A DNA stretch of 64,000 nucleotides from Mikania micrantha (taxonomy: Eukaryota; Streptophyta; Magnoliopsida; Asterales; Asteraceae). A program made the translations under genes and the position numbers. Below, piece by piece: positions 20,394 to 32,358 of the stretch. The stretch is from NCBI GenBank assembly GCA_009363875.1, contig CM018681.1:45450251-45514250 (forward strand). Reading direction: 5' to 3'. Position 1 is the first letter of the stretch, and each line of letters starts with the position of its first letter. The notes beneath the pieces are model-generated. The model had not been told where the DNA came from. It did no database searches and was given only the letters and a program-made list of their open reading frames with translations.

Positions 20394-22112
20394 ATCTGTA
20401 ACACCCCGACCGACGGCGGAATCATCGGGATGCCACGAGGGATGTGTAGATTGTTCAAAAGCTCGTGGGCATCTAAATCAAATCATCATATATCATTTAA
20501 TCAACCAAAATAATTACACAAAAATCATGTTCATCATGAATCAAGTACATTAGTTACACAAAAGAATTAGTTAAACTAACTAAACTCTAATCGCCAGAAA
20601 TTTAGTTAATTAACTAAGTCCAAGGTCCTATATGATGATGTCCAAAATAGAAGAGATCCTCTCTTCATTCCTACTTGTCTCCATCACCTGAAACATGTAA
20701 GAAATCAAGTGTCAACTACAAAAGTAGTTGGTGAGTAATCATAAGTTTTTATATTTAAAAATGTTTTAGTAAAATGAGTTTGAAAGTTTATGCTTAAAAT
20801 GGTTTTATAAAATGCTTTGTTTAAAACGAGTATAAAACTTATGATCTTCTTGAGAAAATCCATATGAATACCTGTATGAGATAATCCGACACACATCCAT
20901 CAATTCAACAGCCAAACACATACACAATCACATAACCACATAACCAAATCAATCATAGCCAATCACAAATAATCATAATCAAATATAGATAATCAATCCA
21001 CAAACTAATCAACCAATCTCATCAACCATATTCTCAAATAATGTTCGTGACTATACATGATCATTTTGTAATTAACACAAGTTAATTACATGATTCATGG
21101 AGTGGTCGCTAACCACGTGACAATACATGAAGTCAAAGCAATTAACCGAAGTCAAAGGCAATGATTCACAGATGTGGAAACCATCCACGTGACAATACAC
21201 GATGTCAAAGCAATTAACCGAAGTTAAGAGCGATGATTCTCGGGATTTGTGACAATACTTGTAATCTTTGTTATTGACCTAGGTCAATAACAATGTTTAC
21301 ATGGATATAAAATAATAAGAGATAATCCCATAATAATGATAATTTCAAATGTGAATATCATATTGATAAACAGGTATTAACCTTGTGTTATCAAAATAAT
21401 ATTTATTTTGGTATACATGTTTCACCTCCGGGTTTTAAAACTAAAAACAGTTTAAAGAAAGGGAGGTTATGAGAACTCACCTGAAGTCCTTAGAATATGT
21501 GCTCTCGTGTTATGCGCACTCGCGTAGATAACTCAAAGCAACTCAATGATCTGTAGTTAATAGGTATTCGTGTTTAAAAGTATCCATGTTCTACTTCAAT
21601 TAAGTATTTTTAAGGGTTTACCGTAACCTTGTAAGTATCTTGTTTACATAGTCTACTTTATCTAAGTTACGGTCAACTCCAAGTGTTTCTATAAATAATC
21701 GACATTAAAAATGTACTTTAACCTGGCCATGTATCTTATAATGATAATTGCTGTTTATTATTAGTTTATACGTGTTCCCATATCTATGCCCATCCTAAAG
21801 TGATAATCCTAATTGAATATAAGTCAATACGTGCACGAATGTTAAGTTTCTTGATCACCAACATTTTAAGCTACATAATTTAAACTTTTTGATCTCAAAA
21901 GTTTGTACTTAGATTACAAGGGTAAAAATACTTCAAGATGCGAAATTTACAATATAATACCTTATTAGTTTCTCTTTATTGTAGAAAGATGATCAATAAC
22001 ATACATGCATGCATCGTATTCTATATGTATGTATAAGTATATCCATAATCTTGCCACCCATGATTCTTTAACCTCTTAATTAACCGAGTTGTGGTTCTTG
22101 ATCCCCATGGGC

Positions 22113-22468
22113 AGCGAACCTATTGATTCAAGATCATAGGTTCGGCCAAGTGCATGCTATGGTTCGGCCAAGAAGAAAGATGGTTCGGCCAACGAGTGGG
22201 TGGCAGGGTTCGGCTTAGAAGAGCGGTTCGCGACCCTTAGGGTTCGCCTATATGGTTCGCTAGTGGTCATGAGGGCTCGTTGGTGGCTGCATAGGGTTCG
22301 TCTGGGCTCGTGACCTTCGAAAGGTTCGGCCAGCTGGAAATGGTTCGTTGTTATGGAGCTTCGACTAGATGAGGGGTTCGCTAGGGTTCGTGGCCACTCC
22401 CAGGGTTCGGCCACTTAGTTTCCCGCCCATAAGGGTTCGTGAACCCAAGAAGGTTCGGCCCCCTGCGA
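22113..22468. repeat. GGTTCG island in T 5' LTR
   Basis: Direct counterpart of 12475-12830. Downstream of the predicted promoter, it would be transcribed into the start of the element RNA. Confidence 0.7.
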
Positions 22469-23477
22469 TCGCGACCTGCCCTACACCGGTTACTGTTCAT
22501 CGTCTTTCTCGACATCCAGCCCTAGCAGATCCATCCATGGTTCCAGTACTTTCATAGATATGTGATTTAGGGTTTTCAAGGTAAATCAATAGCTTAAAAC
22601 ATAAGACTCGATCTTAGTTCTTGTTTAGAAAGAGAACCGAAACTAAAGTACCAAAGTTACCTCGAATCGTCAGCCAACCACTGGATTTTCTTGTATCTTC
22701 TTGTTCCCCTCGGTTACACGAACGCGTGGACACCAAGATCTTGCAATTCCGTCGAGAAACGAGGGAGAAATCGTAGAGAGAAGATCTAGAGAGAGAAAGA
22801 GACGTGGGTTTGTGTTTTAGAGAGAGAATGCAATGGTGAGAATGAAGGAAATGGTGGGAGGCTTCTCCCATATATCGCGTGTATTTCCCGCGCGTCCGAT
22901 CTCGTTTTTATCGCGATAACATATAATAAATGTTCGGTTTTTAACGTAAAACATATTTAACACATAAAACATTTAAATAATTAGTTTTCATTTTAAATAC
23001 AATTGTTTTAAATAAAATTTGCTTCGTAAAATGATTCCGTCTCATTATCGTTAAATAAATTAATTAATAAATAATTTTATTCGAAACGATTTAAGTTGTG
23101 ATTCCTAATAAACGTTTTTAGTTTTCATTTATTAGATTGATATCGTTTGATAATATTTAATTATCTCGTCGAAACGCGTTACTCGCGTACGTATTCGTAA
23201 AGATCGTCACCTTTGCGAATCCGATGCTCGTAACGTATTTCGATTTGATTTATTATTTATGGAATATCGTTTCAGTATATTATTCTTAATAATTATATTC
23301 GTGTGAATCGTCACCCACGCGAATACATTATTAAGTTAATATTTCTGAATTAATATTCTCGTTTAAATGATATCCGTAACCTCACCATCGCGTAATCAAT
23401 TCTCATTATTAATCATCTTTAATATTATCATTTCCCAAACCAAAACCCACTAAACCCTAGTCACCGACACATCCATG

Positions 23478-23563
23478 ATAGACCGAAATATGCATATATA
23501 TAGGGCATATGTAAGGGTCAGTCGCAACTGCCCTAGCCACCGTCCCACCGCTATTTCGATAAA
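23478..23563 (-). other. Compound stem-loop unit, T 5' LTR copy
   Basis: Identical to the 3' LTR unit: outer arms 23484-23490 and 23552-23558, inner hairpin 23515-23533. It lies upstream of the TATA-like site in coding orientation. Confidence 0.6.
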
Positions 23564-23896
23564 CCATGACCATGGGTCCTTGACTACGTTTAGTAACCAG
23601 ACTCAAATAACTACCAGTTCTAACCTCAATCCAATCTCAGACCATTAATCCAGCATCATCAATAATAAGTAACTGCGATAAACACTACGGGTCTGTTTAG
23701 TTGAATTACAACTAAACTTTCCGTGGTTTGCGCGTATAATAAATTATGAACATGTATACCAGTACAGTGATAATATCAGTAATGAATATCATTAATTCAT
23801 AATCATTAATAAGTAATAAATCTCAGGTCGTAACAGTACAATCGTACGGATGTACGGATGTACGGACAACCGAAAGTACAGAGATGTTACAATTTC

Positions 23897-24374
23897 TTTC
23901 ATCAGGGTAAATTAGTTCAGTGCCCAAGGTTAGTCCGGAGAGTGAAGATGATCTGCTGCTGTCAAGGGGATTATGAACAGTTACAACGCCTTTATTGCTG
24001 GAGAGTTGGCACCGTCCAATCTCACTCAAGATAACTTGGAACAGATTAACCCGGCAGATGTGGAAGAGACAGATTTTTCTTGGCAAATGGCGATAGCAGT
24101 CTTCCGTGCGAAGAAGTTCATCAAGATATATGGAAGGAACAGTTTTGACAACAACCCAGGGAGGAAGCTGGGACTTTATAAATCAAAGATGCGATGCTAC
24201 AATTGTGACAAGCCAGGTCACTTTGCAAGTGAGTGCAAACAGCCAAAGGTGGCGAAGGAGGGTGAGGAGAAGTCGGATGAAAAGGTGTTACTGGGGGAGG
24301 TGCTAGTACTTCTAAAGCTTTGGTCACTCAAGAAACAGACTCCTATGATTGAAGCGATCAAGTGCAAGAGTTAG
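23897..24374 (+). pseudogene. C1 gag, C-terminal part with zinc knuckle
   Basis: C1 resumes here after the ATTTC duplication. The frame open from 23973 matches the C-terminal gag of C0 (an N-P-A-D/N-P-D-D block and RAKKF). It includes a CCHC knuckle (CYNCDKPGHFASEC) near residues 74-87, followed by a Lys-rich tail. The frame is lost before 23973 and after 24374. Confidence 0.75.
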
Positions 24375-25860
24375 AGCTGACCCTAAGCCATGCATTTATG
24401 GCAGAGGTGGATGAGAAGCAAAATGAGGTAACCTAAAATCTTTGATCAATCTCTTGTATTGAGAACGTATTTAAGTACCGTTCTCACAATGAGAACTTAA
24501 TCAAGGAGGTCACAAAACTTAAGTACTTTAACTCTGAATTTCTCAAAAATGAGGCACTTTTCAAAAGAAAACTTGACACTGAAAGGCGTGACATTTCACA
24601 ATTAAAAGAATTCTTAAGTGATAAAGAGTCAAACTATCAGGACGCAAGGCGTCGGGTAGATGAACTCACTACCGAGTTAGAACACCTTAAAACAAAATTG
24701 TCTAAAACTAAAATTCATGCTGACAAATATGAGTATGCTAGTACTGTCGTGGCTAGCATGGTTGATTTCCTGTGTAGGAAAAAGTAGAAAATTGGGCTTG
24801 GTTTTACGGCAGTGACACCTTCGTTTAACCATAACTACTCCATCATGCCCAACATCAACACATTTGTTGATGATCTACTGATGAAATCAGACCGAAGGTG
24901 TGATTTCACCACTGGTTCTAACAAACCAGTACCTCTTACAGCAGATCCTGTTGAGACCGACGCTAATATTTATAATGATTCTGAGGTGTGTGCAGATAGT
25001 TTGAATGATACAGGTCTGAGGGGGAAGAATGAAGAAAGAAGTGCTGGGAAGAGCACAAAGTGTTCATCATCATTTAGAAAATCATCTATTATTCCAAAAA
25101 CTGATTTTGTAGGAAGATTTGATGAAATTAAAATCAAACCACATGAGATGTTTAAGAATTTTAATTCTACTTTTGCTAAGAATGTTGATGTTGTAGAATC
25201 AGTTTCTTCTTCTTTAAAGCAGTTAAATAGGGCTCATTCCACGATCACCAAAGAAGTGAGTTCAAAGTTAAACCTTAACTGTGAACCTTTTGTTCCCACC
25301 GGGTCATTGGAACAGGCCTCTACAAGTACTTCCTATGGTCATGGTGATTGGGATGTAAAGCCGTTTGACCCAAATGAATTTCTTGAAAAGGTATGTTGTT
25401 TTGCATGTGGTAGAACATGCCACATTGCTAGAAACTATCTGTACCGGCCTACTGAATTCTTCTATGGAATAATCAAAAGTTCACACCCAAGGCCAAACAC
25501 ACGAAACGATCAATGAGGACTAACCAATCCTCGATGCCTAGGGTGACACCTCAGAAGGTACCTCAGAATCCTCCCACTGACAAGAAGGCCAAACCTGTTA
25601 AACAAAATCAACCTGGTTTTCAGAAGCAAAAATCAAAGGTTTTTAAACTAAAAACAAGTCACCGTGGAAGAATAAACCACCAATGACACCACCTTTAAAA
25701 CCAGTTGATCATGACAGTGGTGCAAGGCCCAAAATTGTTAGGGCCAAATCAGTCAAACCCAAAGGGGTTAACAAGAAACGACCCATTGTTCCACCTGTAC
25801 ATAAACATGTTATGGTTTGGGTACCCATTTCTCATTGATTGTGTGTGTAATGTAGGAACG
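24375..25860 (+). pseudogene. C1 gag-to-protease linker with coiled coil and degenerate knuckle
   Basis: From about 24440 to 24790 the translation is a charged heptad-like coiled coil (LKYFNSEFL, RRVDELTTELEHLK), broken by stops. A 234-codon open frame follows at 24812-25516. Near its end a knuckle has a Tyr in place of the last Cys (CFACGRTCHIARNY). A basic Lys/Pro-rich stretch leads to a VMVWVPISH block near 25815-25840, which in this lineage lies just before protease. The region is typical of SIRE-type Copia polyproteins but is disrupted. Confidence 0.6.
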
Positions 25861-26262
25861 GCCCAATAAGCTTAAAATGTTTGGTATGTGGATAGTGGCT
25901 GCTCCTGGCATATGACTGGGATTTCTCTCAGTTACATGAAGTCACACCTTTAAATGGAGGATACGTCCCATTTGCCGGAGACAAGGGAGGAAAGATAGTC
26001 ACAAATGGAACAGTCACAAATGGAACTCTCAGTTTTGAGAATGTGTACTATGTTGAAGAGCTCAATCACAGCTTATTGAGTGTTTCTCTGATATGTGACA
26101 AGAGCTTCTCAACACACTTCACAAACAAGGAGTGTCTTATTCTAAAGCCCGGATTTGTTATGCCTGAGAAGTGGATCTTGATGAGGATTCCGACAATCAA
26201 CAATGCCTACATCATCAATATGAATTCAGATTCATTCACTAAGAACACCTGTATGTTCTAAA
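25861..26262 (+). pseudogene. C1 protease remnant
   Basis: VDSGCSWHMTG at about 25888-25920 is the plant Copia aspartic protease active site (DSG). It is followed by the usual VPFAGDKGGKI block and an open frame from 26043 with NVYYVEELNHSLLSVS. Stops and a small duplication-like stretch (ATGGAACAGTCACAA / ATGGAACTCTCAG near 26006-26030) break the frame. Confidence 0.75.
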
Positions 26263-26270
26263 AGACATCT

Positions 26271-27189
26271 GAGAATGATTGCCTACTTTGGCATCGCCGA
26301 CTGGGTCACATCAATTTGAAGAATCTCAACCGACTTGCTAAGGGAGATCACGTTATTGGCTTACCTTCTAAAGACCTCTCCATAATTGAGAAGTGCATCG
26401 CGTATGCCAAGGGGAAGCATCACAAGAGACCCCACAAGCCTAAATTGTTCAACTCTATCTCATCAATTCTGCCACTTCTTCACATGGATCTCTTTGGACC
26501 AGTCAACGATATGAGCATCAGGAAAAAGTCATATTGTCTAGTTGTGACAGATGATTATTCCTGATTTACTTGGGTGTTCTTTCTGGCTAAAAAAGATGAG
26601 ACACTAGAGATTCTGAAGAAGTTTATCACCCTGATCGAAAATCAGAAGAATCTAAAGGTTAAGGTGATCAGAACTGACAATGGCACTGGATTTAGAAATC
26701 AGACTCTTATTGATTTCTGCGATGAGAATGGGATTGCTCGGCAGTACAGTGCAGCTCGTACACCTCAGCAAAATGGAGTTGCTGAAAGGAGGAACAGAAC
26801 GCTTATTGAAGCTTCACGGACCATCCTGTCATAGTCCAAACTGCCAATATTCTTTTGGGCTGAAGCTGTTAACACAACCTATTATGTTCAAAATCGTGCA
26901 CTGTTAAACAAACGCCATCAAAAGACCCCTTATGAGATTTTCTTCAACTAGAAGCCTAAAGTTGGTCATTTCAAGTCGTTCGGGTGTCCGTGCACTCTTC
27001 TCCATACTGAGCCAAATCATAAGTTTGATGACAAGGCTGATGAGTGTTACTTTGAGGGCTATTTATTAGAAAAAGTTGCCTACCAGGTATACAACAAGAA
27101 GCCACGGATGATTGTAGTTTCACACTATATCGATTGGCAAGAGATAAATAACACCGATGCCGGTTCTGGTCCAAACTGGTTATTTCAGT
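26271..27189 (+). pseudogene. C1 integrase remnant (GAG_pre-integrase plus rve core)
   Basis: LWHRRLGHINLKNL (near 26288-26329) and a Cys within the next 30 residues form the pre-integrase zinc site. The rve core has MDLFGPV (first Asp), RTDNGTGF (second Asp) and the PQQNGVAERRNRTLIE block (catalytic Glu). In-frame stops lie at about 26561 (TGA), 26832 (TAG) and 26950 (TAG). The triad is present but the protein cannot be made. Confidence 0.8.
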
Positions 27190-27896
27190 AAGATTCTACT
27201 TTCGAGCCCTTCAACACTACATCAGAGAGTGCAGGACCGTCTGAGCCAACTAACAAATTCTACAAGGGTGATGACGTAGACTATCAGGTTGACTACGATC
27301 ATTGAAGTCATCCCATCATATTCAAATACTTCTCAGTATGTTCAGCCAATCCCAAAGACTGATCAGGCTTCATCTTCTTCCCACAAAACTTTTAATAATC
27401 CACTATTCTCAGACCACATTTCTGAGGAACATTGTGTGGATCATGGAGCCGAAGCAAGTGAAACTGCTCTTGTTGACAATCTTTCTTCCTCCAGTGAAGA
27501 CCAGCTAAACCACATCAGCAATTTGCTTGATAATCTGGATGTGGAGGAAGTGCAAACCCTAAGCATCAACAAGAATCATCCTGTTGAAAACATTATCGGA
27601 CCTCTTTCAGAAGGAGTTGTCACACGAAGCCGATCTATTCCGGCTCAAAACACCTTGCCTGAAAGCTATATCTCACGAAGTCAATCAGGTCTGGTTAATT
27701 CTTGTTTGTATTCCTTTTTTATTTCGCAGGTTGAGCCCAAGAATGTCAAGCTGGATCGAGGCAGTTGATGCAGTTTCAGAAGCTCAAAGTGTGGAATCTG
27801 GTTCCATTGCCCAAGGGGAAGCTGACAATTGGAACCAGATGGGTCTTCAGAAACAAAAGGGATGATTTAGGGGTAATCATCAGGACTAAGACATGA
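27190..27896 (+). pseudogene. C1 linker between integrase and RT
   Basis: An open frame of 159 codons (27289-27768) is Ser-rich and acidic and has the GVVTRSRS block common before Copia RT. A frame change and a stop follow before the RT domain. The variable linker itself has no known enzymatic role. Confidence 0.55.
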
Positions 27897-28613
27897 TTGG
27901 TAGTTCAGAGCTTCTACCAACAAGAGGGGATCGACTATGAAGAAGTCTTTGCACCAGTCGCAAGACTTGAGGCTATACGGATCTTCTTGGCCTATGCTTC
28001 CTACATGAACTTCACAGTGTATCAAATGGATGTGAAGAATGCCTTCTTGTATGGAAAGGTCAAACAAGAGATTTATGTGTGCCAGCCCAAAGGGTTCGAG
28101 GATTCGCAGCGTCCCGACTATGTCTACAAGTTAGACAAAGCCCTCTATGTTGTTCATCAAGCACCTTGAGTGTGGTATGCTACTTTTACAGATCATCTGC
28201 TTGCTCATGGATATACGTGTGGAGCCATTGACCAGACACTATTCGTTCGCAAGGATAAGGATGATCTGATTCTCGTCCAAATCTACGTAGACGACATTAT
28301 TTTTGGTTCCACGAGCTTGATGCTTTGCAGAGAATTGGAAGCAGTGATGAAGAAAAAGTTTGAGATGAGTGTAATGGGAGAAACGACCCTCTTCTTGGGT
28401 CTTCAGGTAAAGCAAGATCTGAAGGGCGTGCAGATTCATCAAGGAAACTATGTCACTGATATTCTGACAAAGTTCAATATGTTGAAATGCAAGCCTGCAT
28501 CCACTCCTATGGCTGCTCATCCGGTCTTAACTTTAGATTCTGATGGTGAAGATGTTGATCAACACCTTTACCGCTCGATGATTGGCTCATTGATGTACCT
28601 GACCGCTAGCTGA
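27897..28613 (+). pseudogene. C1 reverse transcriptase remnant (RVT_2)
   Basis: FAPVARLEAIRIFLAYASY, YQMDVKNAFLYG and the catalytic IYVDDIIFGS are intact, as is the FLGLQVKQ block. These are hallmarks of SIRE-type Copia RT. A TGA at 28167-28169 replaces the Arg after HQAP, and the frame ends at a TGA after MYLTAS (28611-28613), where the family normally continues into RPDI. Confidence 0.85.
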
Positions 28614-29157
28614 CCAAACATAATGTTCTCCATATGTCAGTCTGCGAGATATCAAGCAAATCCGAACATTTCTCACCTGATCGCTGCCTTGTCGGGAAAC
28701 CTCGTCTCGACTTATGGTACCCTAAGACTCTGAGTTTCGTTTACATGTTTACTTTGACAGTCATTTTGGTGGTTATAACTTAGACAGGAAATCAACCACG
28801 GGAGGATGCGAATACCAATGAGATCGCCTTGTCTCTTGGCAATGCAAGAAATAGACAACCGTGTCTACATCCACTGTGGAAGCGGAGTATGTTGCTGCTT
28901 CCAGTTGCTGTTCTCAGGTTATATGGATGCAACAGCAGCTCCTTGACTACGGTTTGAATTTTCTTGACTCTCCTATTTATTGTGACAATGAAGTTGCCCT
29001 TCAGATCGTCAAGAATCCGGTACAACACTTCAAAACTAAACACATTGACGTCCGGATTCACTTTATTTGTGACTGTTTCGAACGGAAACTGATTCATCTT
29101 GAAAAGGTCCACACAGATGATAATTTGGCGGATCTTTTCACAAAAACCGTTTGACAC
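28614..29157 (+). pseudogene. C1 RNase H remnant
   Basis: A frameshifted connection (28614-28860) is followed by a 97-codon frame with STSTVEAEYVAAS, CDNEVALQI, KHIDVRIHFI and DNLADLFTK, the end of Copia pol. The stop at 29155 fits the normal end of the polyprotein. Confidence 0.8.
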
Positions 29158-29651
29158 AGCACGATTTCAGCATCTCCTTGCATTTCTCAAACTAATAAGT
29201 TTTGATTAAAACAGTTTTGCAAATACTGTAAAATTTGTGTTTTGTTTTACTTTAATTTTTATATTACAAATTTAGGGGGAGAAAATTTACAAAAACAACA
29301 AAAATATTTTCGGTCATTGAGTCAGAATTTACAAAAACAACAAAAAGATTTTTGGTTATTAAGTCAGTGTAAGATGATCTACAAGTTTAAGGGGAGTGAA
29401 TTTTTAGAAAACAACAAAAAGATTTTAAATTTTCAAAGTTAAGAAAAACACAAAAATATTTTGATTTGGATGGTTAAGTAAAGTCGTTTAATTTGGGAAG
29501 CGAAATGATTTCTGACACTCAGAAATTCACTATCTAAAAGTAATTTCTTAAGTATAACAACTTTGGATAACTATAATTCACTAAGAAGTTAAAACAAGTT
29601 TTTCCAAAATGAGAGAAACAGACATGATCATTCAAAAATATTAAATATATA
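29158..29651 (+). other. C1 3' non-coding tail with purine tracts and AT-rich direct repeats
   Basis: TTTAGGGGGAGAAAA at 29270-29284 and TTTAAGGGGAGTG near 29386-29398 look like polypurine tracts. Three imperfect copies of a 42-45 bp unit built on ACAAAAACAACAAAAA follow (about 29288, 29331 and 29405). No LTR start is evident before D interrupts at 29652. B carries a similar TTTAGGGAGAGAAAA block in its own tail. Confidence 0.5.
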
Positions 29652-30090
29652 TGTCAGAACATTTTTGTAATAGTTTGCTTTTCAAAATGTAATTTATTAG
29701 AGGTCTGGCTGAGGTTCGTCTGGCCCACGAACCTAAGCAGGTTCGACGAACCTAGGCTTTATGTTGTAAAGGTTCTTCGAGCGAACCTCAAGGTTCGGTT
29801 GGCGAACCTATAGGTTCGGTAAGGTTCGCTGAACAGTTTGTATATATAGCAGGTTTGTCTAGAGGTTTGTCACTTTTTCAGTTTTTGAGTGAGAGACAGA
29901 TCTGTTGTTCTCTGTGTGAGATTGTAAGAACTGTGTGTTCTTGTCTATTTCAGTGTAATCAGATTGTTATATTCAATGAAATGATGTTTATAAATGATTG
30001 TTCATCTTTGATTCATATAGATCAAATATAGATTCCGCGTATATTTGATTGTTAATAGAATTCCGTTAATCGATCGAGAACAAAACTACA
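29652..30090 (+). repeat. D 5' LTR (439 bp)
   Basis: The ends are TGTCAGAACA...CTACA. A block of AGGTTCG and CGAACCT motifs in both orientations (29706-29830) runs up to a TATA box (TATATATAGC, 29841-29850). Confidence 0.9.
29841..29850 (+). promoter_or_regulatory. TATA box of D 5' LTR
   Basis: TATATATAGC sits immediately after the GGTTCG/CGAACC block. The block thus occupies the core upstream promoter position. The 3' LTR has the same layout near 42608. Confidence 0.65.
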
Positions 30091-30091
30091 G

Positions 30092-30104
30092 TGGTATCAG
30101 AGCC
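30092..30104 (+). other. D primer binding site (tRNA-iMet)
   Basis: TGGTATCAGAGCC, one base after the LTR end. Confidence 0.95.
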
Positions 30105-30548
30105 AAGGAGGGGTTCTATACAAGTATTTTGAAGATCTACAATCATTTTAAAGATAAAAAGATCAAGATATGGATTAAAATTCTATTTTCTTTGTGTTTG
30201 ATTGCTGAGTTGATAGTGTTTTCATCATCTACTGCTTTGGAACATCAACATTCAGAGATTTGTGGCTGAAATCTGTGGTTTTTAAAGAGTTCTTCTTGAA
30301 ATTTTGAAGGTTTTCCCTCCAAAATTTTCGAATTTTGAATACAGGTTCGTGAGCCGAACCTTGGTATAGCTCAGGTGATGTCTGAAGCATAGGTTTGCTG
30401 CTAAAAGTGATTTTTGTTGAGGTTCGTGTAGAAATTGTGAAGAGGTTCGCTTCAAGGTTTGTCTACTATAGAGGTTCGTTTGATTAGGGTTCGTTTGACT
30501 GAGGTTCGTTGGTCAAATTTCTATTGAAGAGGTTCATGAGATCAAGGT
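30105..30548 (+). other. D leader with GGTTCG island
   Basis: This is non-coding apart from chance frames. From about 30343 to 30605 it carries a dozen AGGTTCGTG/AGGTTTGTC motifs at 15-30 bp spacing. The array runs into the start of the first frame. Confidence 0.6.
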
Positions 30549-32358
30549 TTGTCTCAGGTTCGTGAGTTAAGGTTCGTGAAGATCAAGGTTGGAAGAAGGT
30601 TCGCTTGTTACTTGGGTTTTCATGCTGTACCACCTCCTTCGAGCTATGTTCCTAGACCACCAATTGATTCGAATTTGGAAGTTCATGTTTCTTTGAATGA
30701 ACGTGAGTCTGAACAAGTTGTTGAAAATGCTGGAGGTTCATCTACTGATGAAAAAGTGTCTCTTGATAGTGATGCTCCTATCATTGAAGATATCACTGAA
30801 TCAGAATATTCATATGATATTTTGAGACAAAATGTTTATCAAGATAAAAATGTTGACAAAAAGAATTTGAAGTCTAAGAAGTTAAAAGCTGAGATGAAAC
30901 CAATTGCGAAGGTGGTGATTAAACCCAATCAAGTTTCCAAACCAATGATTAAAACTAAAACAATCAATACTCTTAAATCGATTGTGTATGTAAAGTCTTC
31001 TACTACACATCAAGGAGAGTCTAGTGACAAGTTTTGAAAGCGAAATGTGGTTTCTAAAAAGGTTGAAAAAGTGGATTTTTTCTTTGATAGGTTTGGGGTT
31101 GGACATAAAGACAAATCAAAAAATTTTCAAAATCAATGGGGTAATTCAAAGATAAAATCAACTACTTTGAGAAATAGATTCTCATCTGCAAAGGTTGTTT
31201 CAAAACCTTTCAGTTCATCAAAGTATTATGATGAACCAATACCAAAGAATTATTTGAAAGATAGAAAATGTTACCGTTGTGGTACTTTTGGTCATTTGCT
31301 TGCTTATTGTGATTTGGATTTCAGTTTAACTGATTGTAGCAGTTTTAAGTCTTTTTCACCAACAGAAACACGAAAGTGTTTTACTTGTTGTGGTAAAGGA
31401 CATATTTCTGCTAATTGTCCAAATAACAAAATCAGGAACAGTTCGGATGATGAGAGTTGGGTGAGTAGGTCAGGTGGAAGTCCTAGAAGAGTTAAACCTA
31501 GTGAAGATGACGATGGTGATGTGACGGGTGTTGGAAGTTCAAGTGTTTTAAATTCTATAACTGGAGCGATAGTGATTTACAAGCCTTCTGAGATTCCATT
31601 TGATGTTACTCCTATTTCTTCTGTTTCTTTTGATAAGGCTAAGGACATTGAAGATGTTGACATTGAAGATTTGACTGAGTTGGAATATCCTAAGCAAAGT
31701 GTTGGTTGTTCATTGCCTACTTTTGTGGAGTTCTTTAAACAACATGCTGATGTACATTTGCAAATGATGTTTGGTGAATTGTCTGAAGAGAAAGTCTTAG
31801 AGGAAGGAGAAATTGATGGTGGTTACTCAAAGAAAGAGTTAGCTGTGATGTTTGGAGTTGGATTGAATGATCTAAAGAATGCTAATGATTTTGGAAAGAT
31901 TGTGATTGGAGAATCAGATCATTCAATTGATTTTGAACAAGATGATCCTAGTGATGAGAATTTGTATAATTTGCAGACTTTAAAGAAAATATTTGATATT
32001 GAAGTTCAGAGAAGAGCTCCAAAGACAACAGTTGATTCTTTGAAAGAAAAGACTTATATAGAGATGTGGAGAGAAAGTCAAGATGAACATATGTACATTA
32101 TTGATCATTTAATGATTTTCAAGCAAATGGTTGAAGTAATTGAAGAAAAAGTTCAATAAGACCAAGCTAGACAATTCACAAGATTCAAGATTGAATCTAA
32201 GATGAAAGGAAGAATTGTAAGCTATGGTTATTTTCACAATATTCCTGGAAGCTTGAAGAATAGAGGATGCTATATTGTCAAGAGGATTGATGGTTGTCAA
32301 TATTTTGGAAAGGCATTTGATATAGTGTCATTACCTTCTTTTGAATGTATGCAGTTAT
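30549..32358 (+). pseudogene. D gag-like ORF with two zinc knuckles
   Basis: One frame runs from about 30549 to the N insertion with two internal stops (TGA at 31035, TAA at 32157). The Met choice is uncertain because the first codons lie in the motif island. An acidic N-terminal region is followed by a Lys-rich stretch. Two knuckles come next (CYRCGTFGHLLAYC near 31270-31311 and CFTCCGKGHISANC near 31378-31419), and then an acidic C-terminal part with EEGEIDGGYS. I recognise nothing beyond the knuckles. RNA binding is a fair inference, and no enzyme motif is visible. Confidence 0.6.

Larger units (their letters stand above)
10759..23891 (-). mobile_element. T: nearly intact Tekay/Del-like Gypsy chromovirus (13,133 bp)
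   Basis: Two LTRs of exactly 3495 bp flank gag and pol on the minus strand. The five bases before 10759 and after 23891 are both ATTTC, so target duplication and boundaries agree. The LTRs differ at about six positions by eye (for example near 11327, 12922, 13032, 13154, 13566 and 14013). That implies a very recent insertion, tens of thousands of years at common plant rates (inference). A primer site, a purine tract, gag, protease, RT, RNase H, integrase and a C-terminal chromodomain-like segment are all present. One stop codon separates gag and pol. Confidence 0.95.
20397..23891 (-). repeat. T 5' LTR (3495 bp)
   Basis: It is nearly identical to 10759-14253 (offset 9638). It carries the same landmarks: GGTTCG island 22113-22468, TATA-like site near 22869 on the minus strand, stem-loop unit 23478-23563 (inner hairpin 23515-23533). 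This copy drives transcription of the element toward lower coordinates. Confidence 0.95.
9524..29651 (+). mobile_element. C1: decayed SIRE-like Copia retrotransposon interrupted by T
   Basis: The plus-strand order is primer site, leader, gag, protease, integrase, reverse transcriptase, RNase H. Integrase before RT is the Copia order. Many stops and frameshifts make it non-functional. T is inserted in gag at 10759-23891 with duplication ATTTC. No recognisable 5' LTR remains: L1 sits 4 nt before the primer site. The 3' end is unclear, because D interrupts the tail at 29652. The continuation from 42858 shows no LTR that I can recognise. Confidence 0.85.
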
